From assembly GCA_965276635.1 (NCBI GenBank), contig CBDIBC010000003.1, positions 434,001 to 498,000 on the forward strand: a stretch of 64,000 bases of DNA. Reading direction: 5' to 3'. The position numbers were made by a program, and so were the translations under genes. A model generated the notes under the pieces. It saw nothing but the letters and a program-made list of their open reading frames with translations, did not search any database and was not told where the DNA came from. Positions within the stretch are counted from its first letter, which is position 1; the number at the start of each line of letters is the position of its first letter. The stretch comes from CBDIBC01 sp965276635. Lineage in GTDB: Bacteria; Actinomycetota; Acidimicrobiia; Acidimicrobiales; Palsa-688. Shown piece after piece: positions 44,355-53,800 of this stretch.

Positions 44355-44771
44355 GTGACGACCGGCACCCGGCGCGAAGCGCGGGAGCGGACCCTGGGGC
44401 TGCTCTACGAGGCCGACGCCAAGGCCGCCACCCCGGCCCTGGTCCTGGCCGAGCTGCCCGTGGCACCCGACCCCTTCGTCGTCGACGTCATGCACGGCAT
44501 CGAGCGGCGCGCCGAGGAGATCGACGAGCTCCTCACCCGCCACGCCATCGACTGGACCGTCGACCGGATGCCCGTCGTCGACCGCACCTTGCTGCGCATG
44601 GCCACCTACGAGCTGCTCGGCCGGCCCGACATCCCGACCGGCGTGGTCATCTCCGAGGCGGTGGAGCTGGCCAAGCAGTACTCGACCGACGAATCCGGTC
44701 GCTTCGTCAACGGCGTCCTGGCCTCCATCGCCGCCGCCATCCGCCCGCCGGACCCCCCGGCCGCGAGCTGA
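44355..44771 (+). CDS. nusB: Transcription antitermination factor NusB
   Basis: NusB binds boxA RNA with S10 in rRNA antitermination. The 138-residue helical protein has RREARERTLGLLYEAD, the WTVDRMPVVDRTLLRMATYEL block, VVISEAVELAKQYSTDESGRFVNGVL. The start is GTG 14 bases after efp. The order efp-nusB is standard. Confidence 0.95.
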   Translation: MTTGTRREARERTLGLLYEADAKAATPALVLAELPVAPDPFVVDVMHGIERRAEEIDELLTRHAIDWTVDRMPVVDRTLLRMATYELLGRPDIPTGVVISEAVELAKQYSTDESGRFVNGVLASIAAAIRPPDPPAAS

Positions 44772-44772
44772 A

Positions 44773-44789
44773 CGCCGCTCTGGGCGGCG
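44773..44789 (+). terminator. GC hairpin after nusB
   Basis: CGCCGC (44773-44778) pairs with GCGGCG (44784-44789) around a 5-base loop two bases after the nusB stop. It would end the pepP-efp-nusB unit ahead of a minus-strand gene. No T-run follows. Confidence 0.4.
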
Positions 44790-44993
44790 GTCCCGGACCA
44801 GGTGCACAGCAATCTCTCGCCTGGGGACGATCATGTGCACAGAAGTCAGGGTGCGCCGAAGATTCGTGTGCAGTTGCTCGCCGTAGGCGGTCGCGTGCGG
44901 GCCCGTCGGGTCGGGCAAAGAAGCGGGGTGGCCGCGCCGCTCGACGGCCGAGGCCCTTCCCCGGATGACCCGCTCGCCGGTCCGCCGGGGCGG

Positions 44994-46526
44994 CTACAGC
45001 CCGAGAGGGCGGGCGGTCGTGGTGGTGGTCGTGGCGCCCGGCGTCGTGGTGGTGGCCGGGACCGTGGTCGTGGTGGAGGCGCCCGTGGCCGGCGCAGTGG
45101 TCGTCGGCGTGGTGGTGGTCGGCGTGGTGGTGGTCGGCGCGGCGGTGGTCGTGGTGGCATCCGGGGTCGACGTGGGCGGGTAGTAGCCGGGGAGGGGGGC
45201 CGAGCCCCCCGGGGTCGGTGCCCACCCGGCCGGCGGCGCCGTCTGGGACGGGACGACACCGGCGGCAGCCACCACCTGCGTGCCCGAGGCCGTCGGCCGG
45301 GTGGGCACCGGGGTGCCGGCGGTGTGGACGCGACCGAACCCGTAGAGGTCGCTCCACCACATCGGGCTGACGCGGACGACGTCGCCGGTGTGGGGAGCGT
45401 TCACCATCAGCCCGTCGCCGATGTACATGCCGACGTGGTGGATGTCGGTGGCCGTCCCGTAGAAGACCAGGTCACCGGGAAGAAGCTGCGAGAGGGGTAC
45501 CGGGACCGCCCATGCCTCCTGGTCCTGGGCCACCCGGGGGGTGCTCACCCCGGCCGCCCGCCACACGAACTGCGTCAGCCCGGAGCAGTCGAAGGTGTCG
45601 GGGCCGGTGGCACCCCACGTGTACGGCTTCCCGAGCTCGGAGAAGATCCAGGTCAGCGCCACGTCGGTGGTGGCGACCGGGGCGGGGAGCGGCGTCGTCG
45701 GGGCCCAGTCCAGCGCCGCCGGGCTGGCCAGCGACGCACCGGCCTGATGGGAGACGTCCGTGCGCTCGGTGCTGATCAGGGTGGCGGTGGAGGCGGTGAG
45801 CCCGGCCAGCTGGGCCTGTATCTGGGTCTGGGCGGCGGCGGCCGCCGCCTTGGCTGCGTCGGCCGCTCGCGCCGCGGTGACAGCCTGGCGCTGGGCGGCC
45901 TCCACGGCGCGAGCGGCAGTGGTGGCGGTGGCTGCGTCGGTCCGGCGCTTCGACAGGATCCCGTCGGGGGAGAGGATCGTCTGCTCGTAGAGGGCGCCGG
46001 CGGCCAGCTCTTGGGCGCTGCGGTCCTGGGGGATCGGGAGTCGCTGCGGGCCGATCATGTACAGCTGGAGGGCGGCGTCGGTGAGCGCGCTCTTGAGGTT
46101 CCGGGCGTCGGCGTCGGCCGCCTGGGCCCGGGTGTGGGCCGTGTCGGCCTGGGTGGTGGCCGCGGCCAGAGCGGCGTCGGCCTGGGTGGCAGCCACCGAC
46201 GCCCGGTCGAGCTGGCCGGTGGCGGCGGCCAGGCTGGCCTGCAGCGGTGAGGTCTGGGTGCCGGCGGTGGCCAGGGCGATGGCCCTGGCCAAGAGCGCGG
46301 CGGGATCGGAGCCGTTGGTGACGGCGGTTGGCACGGCGGGGATGGGCGGCAGGCCGACCAGCGGGGCCGGAGCCGCGACCGCGGCCGGGGCGACGGCGGG
46401 AGCGGTGGCCGCGTCCGCTGTCGATCCGGCGCCCAGCCAGCCTGCGGAGAGGGCGGCAGTCAGGAGCCCGGCGACTGCGACGACGGGCGCGATGCGGTTC
46501 TTGTTCCGCCATGCGTCCCTCAGCAC
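44994..46526 (-). CDS. Secreted NlpC/P60 peptidoglycan hydrolase
   Basis: The 510-residue product starts MLRDAWRNKNRIAPVV with a signal peptide (VAVAGLLTAALSAGWLGA), then an Ala-rich coiled coil (about 85-290) and an NlpC/P60 domain. Catalytic Cys is in TFDCSGLTQFVW (about residue 314), His in DIHHVGMYIGDG. The tail is a Pro/Thr-rich stretch of about 60 residues with TTTT runs. The layout matches RipA-like cell-separation endopeptidases. GTG at 46526 is chosen since the signal peptide begins there; longer frames upstream run antisense to pyrR. Confidence 0.88.
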   Translation of the reverse strand: MLRDAWRNKNRIAPVVAVAGLLTAALSAGWLGAGSTADAATAPAVAPAAVAAPAPLVGLPPIPAVPTAVTNGSDPAALLARAIALATAGTQTSPLQASLAAATGQLDRASVAATQADAALAAATTQADTAHTRAQAADADARNLKSALTDAALQLYMIGPQRLPIPQDRSAQELAAGALYEQTILSPDGILSKRRTDAATATTAARAVEAAQRQAVTAARAADAAKAAAAAAQTQIQAQLAGLTASTATLISTERTDVSHQAGASLASPAALDWAPTTPLPAPVATTDVALTWIFSELGKPYTWGATGPDTFDCSGLTQFVWRAAGVSTPRVAQDQEAWAVPVPLSQLLPGDLVFYGTATDIHHVGMYIGDGLMVNAPHTGDVVRVSPMWWSDLYGFGRVHTAGTPVPTRPTASGTQVVAAAGVVPSQTAPPAGWAPTPGGSAPLPGYYPPTSTPDATTTTAAPTTTTPTTTTPTTTAPATGASTTTTVPATTTTPGATTTTTTARPLGL

Positions 46527-46579
46527 GTTGGGCAGTGTGGCACAGGACAAATGGTTCTGGGCCGCGGCTCGGATTCGGC

Positions 46580-46688
46580 TACCATCTGGTCTCGACCGTG
46601 AAGCGGGTCCGGTGAGGCCCGCACGGACGAGGAGGTCTGGCTTGGCTGAACGAGAACGTGCGCTGACGCCCCCGTACGGGGGCGTTTT
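46580..46688 (+). promoter_or_regulatory. pyr operon leader: PyrR binding loop, ribosome site and terminator
   Basis: A -10-like TACCAT (46580-46585) precedes a hairpin GCGGG-loop-CCCGC (46603-46622) whose loop and flanks, GGTCCGGTGAGGCC, match the PyrR binding-loop consensus (ARUCCNGNGAGGYU) with a compensated outer pair. GAGGAGG (46629-46635) lies just after it, then TTG at 46642. A perfect 20-base palindrome (46666-46685) followed by TTT is an intrinsic terminator lying inside the reading frame. PyrR-UMP binding could block the ribosome site and let the terminator form. Confidence 0.7.
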
Positions 46689-47211
46689 CCTTGCCCGTAC
46701 GACGGTCATGGAGCCGGAGGACGTCCGCCGGGCCGTGTGGCGGATGGCCCACGAGATCATCGAGCGGAACCAGGGGACCGACGACGTGGTGCTGGTCGCC
46801 CTCCAGACCGGCGGGGTGCAGATCGGTGGTCGGCTGGCCGAGACGATCGAGACCGTCTCGGGTGTCGGGGTGCCGCAGGGCACCCTCGACGTGGCCTTCT
46901 ACCGCGACGACATCGGCCTGCGGCCCGTCCTGCCGGAGGCGGCGACGGACATCCCCGTGGATCTGTCGGGCCAGACGGTGGTGCTGGTCGACGACGTGTT
47001 GTTCACGGGGCGGACGGTGCGAGCGGCACTGAACGCACTGGCCGACTACGGGCGGGCCCGGTCGGTGCAGCTGGCCGTCATGGTCGATCGCGGCCACCGG
47101 GAGCTGCCCATCCGGCCCGACTACGTCGGCAAGAACCTGCCCACGCGCCGAGACGAGATGGTCGACGTGAGCGAGGCCGGGGTCGTCCTCGGGGACATGG
47201 TGCCCCGGTGA
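46642..47211 (+). CDS. pyrR: Bifunctional pyr operon regulator / uracil phosphoribosyltransferase PyrR
   Basis: PyrR binds pyr mRNA in response to UMP and has weak UPRTase activity. The core runs from EDVRRAVWRMAHEIIERNQG to the PRPP motif VVLVDDVLFTGRTVRAAL and VDRGHRELPIRPDYVGKNLPT. The TTG at 46642 has GAGGAGG at 6-base spacing and gives 189 residues, the family size; it also keeps the first strand (ARTTVM). The alternative ATG at 46708 (167 residues) has no ribosome site and would lose that strand. With the TTG start the terminator is translated (TPPYGGVFLA). Confidence 0.88.
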   Translation: MAERERALTPPYGGVFLARTTVMEPEDVRRAVWRMAHEIIERNQGTDDVVLVALQTGGVQIGGRLAETIETVSGVGVPQGTLDVAFYRDDIGLRPVLPEAATDIPVDLSGQTVVLVDDVLFTGRTVRAALNALADYGRARSVQLAVMVDRGHRELPIRPDYVGKNLPTRRDEMVDVSEAGVVLGDMVPR

Positions 47212-47405
47212 GCGGGGTGCCCCATGAGCAGAGTGCCCCGGTGAGCGGGGTGCCCCATGAGCAGAGTGCCCCGGTGAGCGGGGTGCCCCATGAGCAGAGT
47301 GCCCCGGTGAGCGGGGTGCCCCATGAGCAGAGTGCCCCGGTGAGCGGGGTGCCCCATGAGCAGAGTGCCCCGGTGAGCGGGGTGCCGGGTGAGCAGAGTG
47401 CCGCG
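47208..47405 (+). repeat. 33-bp tandem repeat at the pyrR/pyrB junction, six copies
   Basis: Six head-to-tail copies of a 33-bp unit starting GTGAGCGGGGTGCCCCATGA encode SGVPHEQSAPV repeats in frame with pyrB. The first five are identical; the sixth has several changes. The unit resembles the end of pyrR (GTGCCCCGGTGA), so the array probably arose by duplication of the junction. Each copy carries GTG codons in the pyrB frame. Confidence 0.95.
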
Positions 47406-48362
47406 GTGGTGGCGCCGCGGCATCGCATCCGCCACCTGCTGGCGGTCGACGACCTGGGGGGCGACGGCATCCAGGAGGTGCTGCGGCTGACGGACAGCTT
47501 CGTGGAGGTGAGCCGCCGGGCCATTCCCAAGGTGCCGGCGCTGCGAGGCAAGACGGTGGTGTCGCTGTTCTTCGAGGACTCCACCCGCACGCGGCTCAGC
47601 TTCGAGACGGCGGCGCGACGGCTGTCGGCGGACGTCATGGGCTTCTCCGCCTCGTCGTCGTCGGTGAACAAGGGGGAGTCGCTGCGCGACACGGTCGAGA
47701 CCATCGAGGCCATGGGTGTCGACGCCCTGGTCGTCCGCCACAAGTCGTCGGGTGTGCCCGGGCAGGTGGCCTCGTGGGTGCACGGACCGGCGGTGATCAA
47801 CGCCGGCGACGGCTGGCACGAGCACCCGACCCAGGCGCTACTCGACTGCTACACCATCACCCACGAGCACCGGGGCCGTTCGTTGGAGGGGCTGCACGTG
47901 GGCATCGTGGGCGATGTCCGCCACAGCCGGGTGGCTCGCTCCGACGTGGCCGCCTTCTCGGCGCTGGGTGCCCACATCACCCTCGTGGGGCCGCCGACCC
48001 TGTTGCCGCCGTCGCTGGCCGGATGGCCGGTGGAGGTGGCTCATGACCTCGACACGGTCCTGGCCAAGCTGGACGTCGTCTACCTGCTCCGCCTCCAGAC
48101 CGAGCGCATGGGCGAGGCCCTGCTGCCTTCCCTGCGTGAGTACACAGCCACGTACGGGCTGACCCGCCAACGGGCCCGGCTGCTCGGCGACGACGCCCTC
48201 ATCATGCACCCGGGCCCGGTGAACCGAGGGGTGGAGATCGCCTCCGAGGTGGCCGAAGGGCCCCGGTCGGTCATCACACGCCAGGTGGCCAACGGCGTCG
48301 CCGTCCGCATGGCCGTCCTCTACCTCTTGCTCGGATCGGGAGTGGACCTTGCCGCCGCCTGA
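47208..48362 (+). CDS. pyrB: Aspartate carbamoyltransferase catalytic subunit
   Basis: PyrB joins carbamoyl phosphate and aspartate. The carbamoyl-phosphate loop FFEDSTRTRLSFE, the SSSVNKGES loop, the GDGWHEHPTQALLD block, GDVRHSRVARS and HPGPVNRGVEI are all present. The GTG at 47208 overlaps the pyrR stop and gives 384 residues, of which the first 66 are the 33-bp repeat. The family starts at RHLLAVDDL, so a GTG at 47406 (318 residues) is an equally good start and the repeats may then be untranslated spacer. Confidence 0.92.
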   Translation: MSGVPHEQSAPVSGVPHEQSAPVSGVPHEQSAPVSGVPHEQSAPVSGVPHEQSAPVSGVPGEQSAAVVAPRHRIRHLLAVDDLGGDGIQEVLRLTDSFVEVSRRAIPKVPALRGKTVVSLFFEDSTRTRLSFETAARRLSADVMGFSASSSSVNKGESLRDTVETIEAMGVDALVVRHKSSGVPGQVASWVHGPAVINAGDGWHEHPTQALLDCYTITHEHRGRSLEGLHVGIVGDVRHSRVARSDVAAFSALGAHITLVGPPTLLPPSLAGWPVEVAHDLDTVLAKLDVVYLLRLQTERMGEALLPSLREYTATYGLTRQRARLLGDDALIMHPGPVNRGVEIASEVAEGPRSVITRQVANGVAVRMAVLYLLLGSGVDLAAA

Positions 48363-49677
48363 CGTTGCCACCGCCGACGCCCCGACCGGCGGCGCCTACC
48401 TGATCGTCCGGGGCGGCACGCTGGTCGACGGTGACGGCTCCCGGCGGGCCGATCTGCTCGTCCAGGGCGACCGCATCGTGTCGGCGGCCACCCGGGTGTC
48501 CAGCGTGCCCGCCGGCACCAAGGTCCTCGACGCCGAGGGCTGCGTGGTGGCGCCTGGCCTGGTCGACCTGCACACCCACCTGCGCGAGCCAGGGCGGGAG
48601 GAGGCCGAGACGGTGGACAGCGGCGCCCGCGCCGCCGCCCTCGGCGGCTACACCGCCATCGTCGCCATGCCGAACACCGACCCCACCATCGACAGCGCAG
48701 CTGTCGTCCGCCAGGTCCTGGAGCTGGGCCGGGCCAGCATCTGCGACGTGCGAGTGGCGGGAGCCATCACCGTGGGGCGGCAGGGGACCACGCTGGCACC
48801 GCTCGCCGAGATGGCCGCTCTCGGGGTCCGGCTGTTCACCGACGACGGCAGCGGCGTGCAGGACGCTCGGCTCATGCGCCGGGCCCTCGAGTACGCGTCG
48901 GCGCTCGGTGTCACCCTGGCCCAGCACTGCGAGGACAAGTCGCTGGCGGCTGGCGGCCACATGCACGAGGGGGAGTGGTCCAGCCGCCTGGGGATCCCCG
49001 GCCAGCCGGCGGAGGCCGAGGAGCTGATGGTGATGCGGGACCTCGCCCTGTGCCGCCTGACGGGTTCGGCGGTGCACTTCCTGCACCTGTCCACCGCCGG
49101 GTCCATCGCCATGGTGCGGGGCGCGAAGGCGTCGGGCCTCCCGGTCACCGCCGAGGCGGCACCGCACCACTTCACCCTCACCCATGCCGAGGTCAGGGAC
49201 TACGACACCGTCTTCAAGGTGAACCCGCCGTTGCGCACCGACGAGGACGTGGCGGCGGTGCGGGCCGGGCTGGCCGACGGGACCATCGATGCCATAGCCA
49301 CCGATCACGCCCCGCATGCGGCCGAGGCCAAGGAGGCCCCGTTCGACGAGGCACCCCCTGGGATGCTGGGCCTGGAGACGGCCGTCGGCCTGGCCCTGAC
49401 CGAGCTGGACCTGCCCGTGGAGGCGGTCCTGGCGCTCATGTCGTGGCAGCCCGCTCGCATCGCCGGGTTGACCGCCGGGCACGGGGGGCCGCTGGTCGAT
49501 GGGGCGCTGGCCAACATCTGCGTCATCGACCCCGACATCACCTGGACCGTCGACGCCGGGCGCCTGGCCAGCCGCAGCCGGAACACGCCCTACGCCGGGA
49601 GGCAGCTGCGGGGTCGGGTCCGGCACACCGTGTTGCGCGGCGAGCCCGTCGTCGTCGATGGTGAGGCTCAGCGATGA
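48349..49677 (+). CDS. pyrC: Dihydroorotase
   Basis: PyrC closes carbamoyl aspartate to dihydroorotate. The 442-residue class I enzyme shows the metal motif DLHTHLREPGREEAE, AMPNTDP, the His ligands in HCEDK and HFLHLST, and ATDHAPH with the catalytic Asp. The TTG start overlaps the pyrB end by 14 bases; homology begins about 17 residues in (LIVRGGTLVDGDG), so a later start is possible. carA overlaps by ATGA. Confidence 0.94.
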   Translation: MPPPDVATADAPTGGAYLIVRGGTLVDGDGSRRADLLVQGDRIVSAATRVSSVPAGTKVLDAEGCVVAPGLVDLHTHLREPGREEAETVDSGARAAALGGYTAIVAMPNTDPTIDSAAVVRQVLELGRASICDVRVAGAITVGRQGTTLAPLAEMAALGVRLFTDDGSGVQDARLMRRALEYASALGVTLAQHCEDKSLAAGGHMHEGEWSSRLGIPGQPAEAEELMVMRDLALCRLTGSAVHFLHLSTAGSIAMVRGAKASGLPVTAEAAPHHFTLTHAEVRDYDTVFKVNPPLRTDEDVAAVRAGLADGTIDAIATDHAPHAAEAKEAPFDEAPPGMLGLETAVGLALTELDLPVEAVLALMSWQPARIAGLTAGHGGPLVDGALANICVIDPDITWTVDAGRLASRSRNTPYAGRQLRGRVRHTVLRGEPVVVDGEAQR

Positions 49678-50807
49678 CCGCGACCTCCACGGCCTCCGGG
49701 ACCACCGGCATACGGCGCGCCGCCGCGCTGCTCGTGCTGGCCGACGGCACGACCTTCGAGGGAGAGGGGGCCGGGGCGGTGCCCGACGGCGGCGTGGCCA
49801 CCGGAGAGGCCGTGTTCAACACCGTCCTGTCCGGCTACCAGGAGGTCATCACCGATCCCTCCTACGCCGGTCAGATGATCTGCTTCACCTATCCCCACAT
49901 CGGCAACTACGGGGTGACCGCGGCCGACGACGAGAGCCGGCGACCGTTCTGTCGCGGTGTCATCGTCCGTGACCTCATCGCCCGGCCGAGCAGCTGGCGG
50001 GCCACCGAGGACCTGGAAGGGTTCCTCCGCCGCCATGGGGTGGCGGCCATCACCGGCATCGACACCCGCCGGCTCACTCGGCACCTCCGGGTCGACGGAG
50101 CCATGCCTGCGGCGTTCGGTCCCCTGGAGGGGCCGGGGTCGACCGACGAGGCCACCATCACCGCCCGGGCGGCGGCGGAGCCGTCCACCGAGGGCCACGA
50201 CCTGGTCGCCCAGGTGACGACGGCGGCCGGCTACCGGCGCGGTGACGGCCCCCTGCGGGTGGTGGCCTACGACTTCGGCATCAAGGCGACCATCCTGCGC
50301 CACCTCGGCACGATCGCCACCGTCGACGTGGTCCCGGCCACCACCCCGGCCGAGGAGGTGCTGGCCCGCCGCCCCGACGGGGTGTTCCTGTCGAACGGGC
50401 CCGGTGACCCGGCGCCCCTCGACTACGCCACCCGGGCCATCGCCGGGCTGCTCGGCGAGGTGCCGGTGTTCGGCATCTGCCTCGGCCACCAGCTGCTCGC
50501 CGCCGCCCTGGGCGGGCGCACCTACAAGCTGCCCTTCGGCCATCACGGCGGCAACCACCCGGTGCGCCGCCTGGCCGGGGGACCAGTGGAGATCACCAGC
50601 CAGAACCACAGCTACGCGGTGGCCGAGGGCAGCGTGCCCGGCGCCGACGTCAGCCACGTGAACCTCAACGACGGCGTGGTCGAGGGCCTGGCCTGCCGGG
50701 ACGTCCCGGCCTTCAGCGTCCAGTACCACCCGGAGGCCGGGCCGGGGCCCCACGACGCCCGCTACCTCTTCGCCGAGTTCGCCGCGCTCATGGAGCGAAC
50801 CCGCTGA
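49674..50807 (+). CDS. carA: Carbamoyl-phosphate synthase small subunit
   Basis: CarA is the glutaminase subunit that supplies ammonia to CarB. The 377-residue product has the N-terminal domain (LVLADGTTFEGEG, VFNTVLSGYQEVITDPSYAGQ), and a class I GATase domain with the nucleophile Cys in FGICLGHQLLA and the His/Glu pair in QYHPEAGPGPHD. The start overlaps pyrC and the stop overlaps carB (TGATG). Confidence 0.97.
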   Translation: MTATSTASGTTGIRRAAALLVLADGTTFEGEGAGAVPDGGVATGEAVFNTVLSGYQEVITDPSYAGQMICFTYPHIGNYGVTAADDESRRPFCRGVIVRDLIARPSSWRATEDLEGFLRRHGVAAITGIDTRRLTRHLRVDGAMPAAFGPLEGPGSTDEATITARAAAEPSTEGHDLVAQVTTAAGYRRGDGPLRVVAYDFGIKATILRHLGTIATVDVVPATTPAEEVLARRPDGVFLSNGPGDPAPLDYATRAIAGLLGEVPVFGICLGHQLLAAALGGRTYKLPFGHHGGNHPVRRLAGGPVEITSQNHSYAVAEGSVPGADVSHVNLNDGVVEGLACRDVPAFSVQYHPEAGPGPHDARYLFAEFAALMERTR

Positions 50808-53800
50808 TGGGCCGTCGCGACGACCTCCACAGCATCCTGGTCATCGGCTCGGGTCCCATCGTGATCGGCCAGGCCTGCGAGTTCGACTACTCCGGGACGC
50901 AGGCGTGCCGGATACTCGGCGAGGAGGGCTACCGGGTGATCCTGGCCAACTCGAACCCGGCCACGATCATGACCGACCCACAGTTCGCCGACCGCACCTA
51001 CGTCGAGCCGCTGACCGCGGAGGTGCTGACCGCCATCATCGAGCGGGAGCGCCCCGACGCCGTCCTGCCGACACTCGGCGGCCAGACGGCCCTGAACCTG
51101 GCCATGGCCCTCCATGAGAGCGGGGTGCTCGACACCTACGGCGTGGAGATGATCGGCGCCGACGCCGAGGCCATCGCCACCGCCGAGGACCGCGAGCGGT
51201 TCAAGGCGGCCATGACCGAGATCGGCTTGGCCGTCCCCGACTCCGGCTTTGCCTACAACCTGGCCGACGCCATGGAGGTGGGGGAGCGCATCGGCTTCCC
51301 GCTCATCGTCCGCCCTTCGTACATCCTCGGTGGGGCGGGGACGGGCATCGCCGGCTCCTCCGAGGAGCTGGAGGCGATCGCCGCGACCGGGCTGGCGGCC
51401 AGCCCCATCTCCGAGATCCTCGTCGAGCGGTCGATCGCCGGGTGGAAGGAGTACGAGCTGGAGGTCATGCGCGACCGGGACGACAACTGCGTGGTCATCT
51501 GCTCCATCGAGAACGTCGACCCCATGGGGGTGCACACCGGCGACTCGGTCACCGTCGCCCCGGCCCAGACCCTGTCCGACGTCGAGTACCAGGCCATGCG
51601 TGACGCCGCCTTCGCGTGCATCCGCCGCATCGGCGTGGAGACCGGCGGGTCGAACATCCAGTTCGCGGTCGACCCGGCCGACGGCACGGTGGTCGTCATC
51701 GAGATGAACCCGCGAGTGAGCCGCTCCAGCGCGCTGGCATCGAAGGCGACGGGCTTCCCGATCGCCAAGATCGCGGCGCGGCTCGCGGTGGGCTACACCC
51801 TCGACGAGGTCCGCAACGACATCACCGGCGAGACCCCCGCCAGCTTCGAGCCGACCATCGACTACGTGGTCACCAAGGTGCCCCGCTGGGCCTTCGAGAA
51901 GTTCCCCGGGGTCCCCGAGATCCTCGGCACCCGCATGCAGTCGGTGGGTGAGGCCATGGCCATCGGCCGTACCTTCCCCGAATCGCTGCAGAAGGGCCTA
52001 CGGTCCCTCGAACGCGGTCGCCACGGCCTGAACTGCGACCCGGCGGAGGTCCTGACCGACGGCTGGAGCGACGACGAGCTGGTGCGCCGGGCGGCGGTGG
52101 CCACCCCCGACCGGCCGTTCCACCTGGAGGCGGCCCTGCGGCGGGGGGTCGGGGTCGACCGGGTGCACCAGGCCACCGGTGTGGACCCCTGGTTCCTCGA
52201 CCAGATCGGCCTGATCGTGGAGGGCCGCCAGGAGCTGGCCAGGATCGGCGGACCGGGTGGTATGGACCGGCGCACCTGGCGGCAGGCCAAGCGGCTGGGC
52301 TTCGCCGACGCGCAGCTCGCCTATCTCTGGTCGGTGGCCGAGGCCGACGTCCGGGCCGCCCGGCTGGGGTGCGGGGTGCGGGCGACCATGAAGACGGTGG
52401 ACACCTGCGCCGCCGAGTTCGACGCTCGGACGCCGTATCACTACGCCACCTACGAGGACGAGGACGAGGTCCGCGTCGGGGAGCGCCCCAAGGTGATCAT
52501 CCTGGGCTCGGGACCCAATCGCATCGGCCAGGGCGTCGAGTTCGACTACTGCTGCGTGCAGGCCAGCTTCGCCCTCCACGACGCCGGATTCGAGACGGTG
52601 ATGGTGAACTGCAACCCCGAGACCGTCTCCACCGACTACGACACCAGCGACCGCTTGTACTTCGAGCCGCTCACCAACGAGGCCGTCACCGACATCATCG
52701 AGGCGGAGACCCGCAGCGGTCCGCTGGCTGGGGTGATCGTGTCCCTCGGCGGTCAGACACCGTTGAAGCTGGCGGGCGTCCTGCCCGCCGAGCTCATCCT
52801 CGGCACTGCACCGGAGTCGATCGACCTGGCCGAGGACCGCGAGCGGTGGAGCGCCCTGTGCGCCAAGCTGGACATCCCCCAGCCCCCGGGGGGCACCGCC
52901 GCCACGGTGGACGAGGCCATCGCCGTGGCCCGGCGGATCGGCTATCCCGCCCTGGTCCGGCCCAGCTATGTGCTCGGCGGCCGGGCCATGGAGATCGTCT
53001 ACGGCGACGGCGACCTGCGCCGGGCCATGGCCGAGCTGGCGGGAGCCGGGACGCTGGGCCGGGAGGGCGGCTTGTCGGCCGAGCGCCCCGTGCTCGTCGA
53101 CCGCTTCTTGGAGGATGCCATCGAGGTGGATGTGGACGCCGTGCGCGACCACACCGGCGAGGTGGTGATCGGCGCGGTCATGGAGCACGTGGAGGAGGCC
53201 GGGGTCCACTCGGGCGACAGCGCCTGTGTGATCCCACCGCCGACGCTGGTCGCCGAGATCGTGGCCCGCATCGAGGCCCACACCCGGGCCATCGCCGAGG
53301 CGCTCGACGTGCGCGGCCCGGTGAACGTGCAGTACGCGGTGAAGGCCGACGAGATCTACGTGATCGAGGCGAACCCGCGAGCCAGTCGCACCGTGCCGTT
53401 CGTGTCCAAGGCCACGGGCGTGCCGTTGGCTGCCGTTGCGGCGCGAGTCATGGCCGGCGCCACCCTGGCCTCCCTGCGCGACGAGGGTCTCCTGTGCCCG
53501 CCGGCCGCCGGTGGCCATGTCTCTGTCAAAGAGGCGGTGTTGCCGTTCGATCGGTTCCCCGATGCCGACACGCTGCTCGGACCGGAGATGCGCTCGACCG
53601 GTGAGGTCATGGGCATCGACTCCACGTTCGGTTGGGCGTTCGCCAAGAGCCAGGCCGCTGCCGGCAACAGCCTGCCCGACACCGGCACCGTGTTCTTGAG
53701 CCTGGCCGATCGCGACAAGGCCGCCGGCCTGGCCGTGGCCCGCCGCTTCGTGCAGCTGGGCTTCCGCCTGGCGGCCACGTCGGGGACAGCGGCTTCGTTC

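Noticed and set aside
44790..44993. Gene or RNA in the gap between nusB and the NlpC/P60 gene
   Set aside because: Only loosely repeated GTGCACA/GTGTGCAG motifs are seen; no coding frame or stable fold is convincing.
46527..46883. N-terminal extension of the NlpC/P60 protein
   Set aside because: It would be antisense to the pyrR leader and place 119 residues before a clear signal peptide.
47208..47405. CRISPR-like 33-bp repeats
   Set aside because: Copies are contiguous without spacers and in frame with pyrB; this is a tandem duplication.
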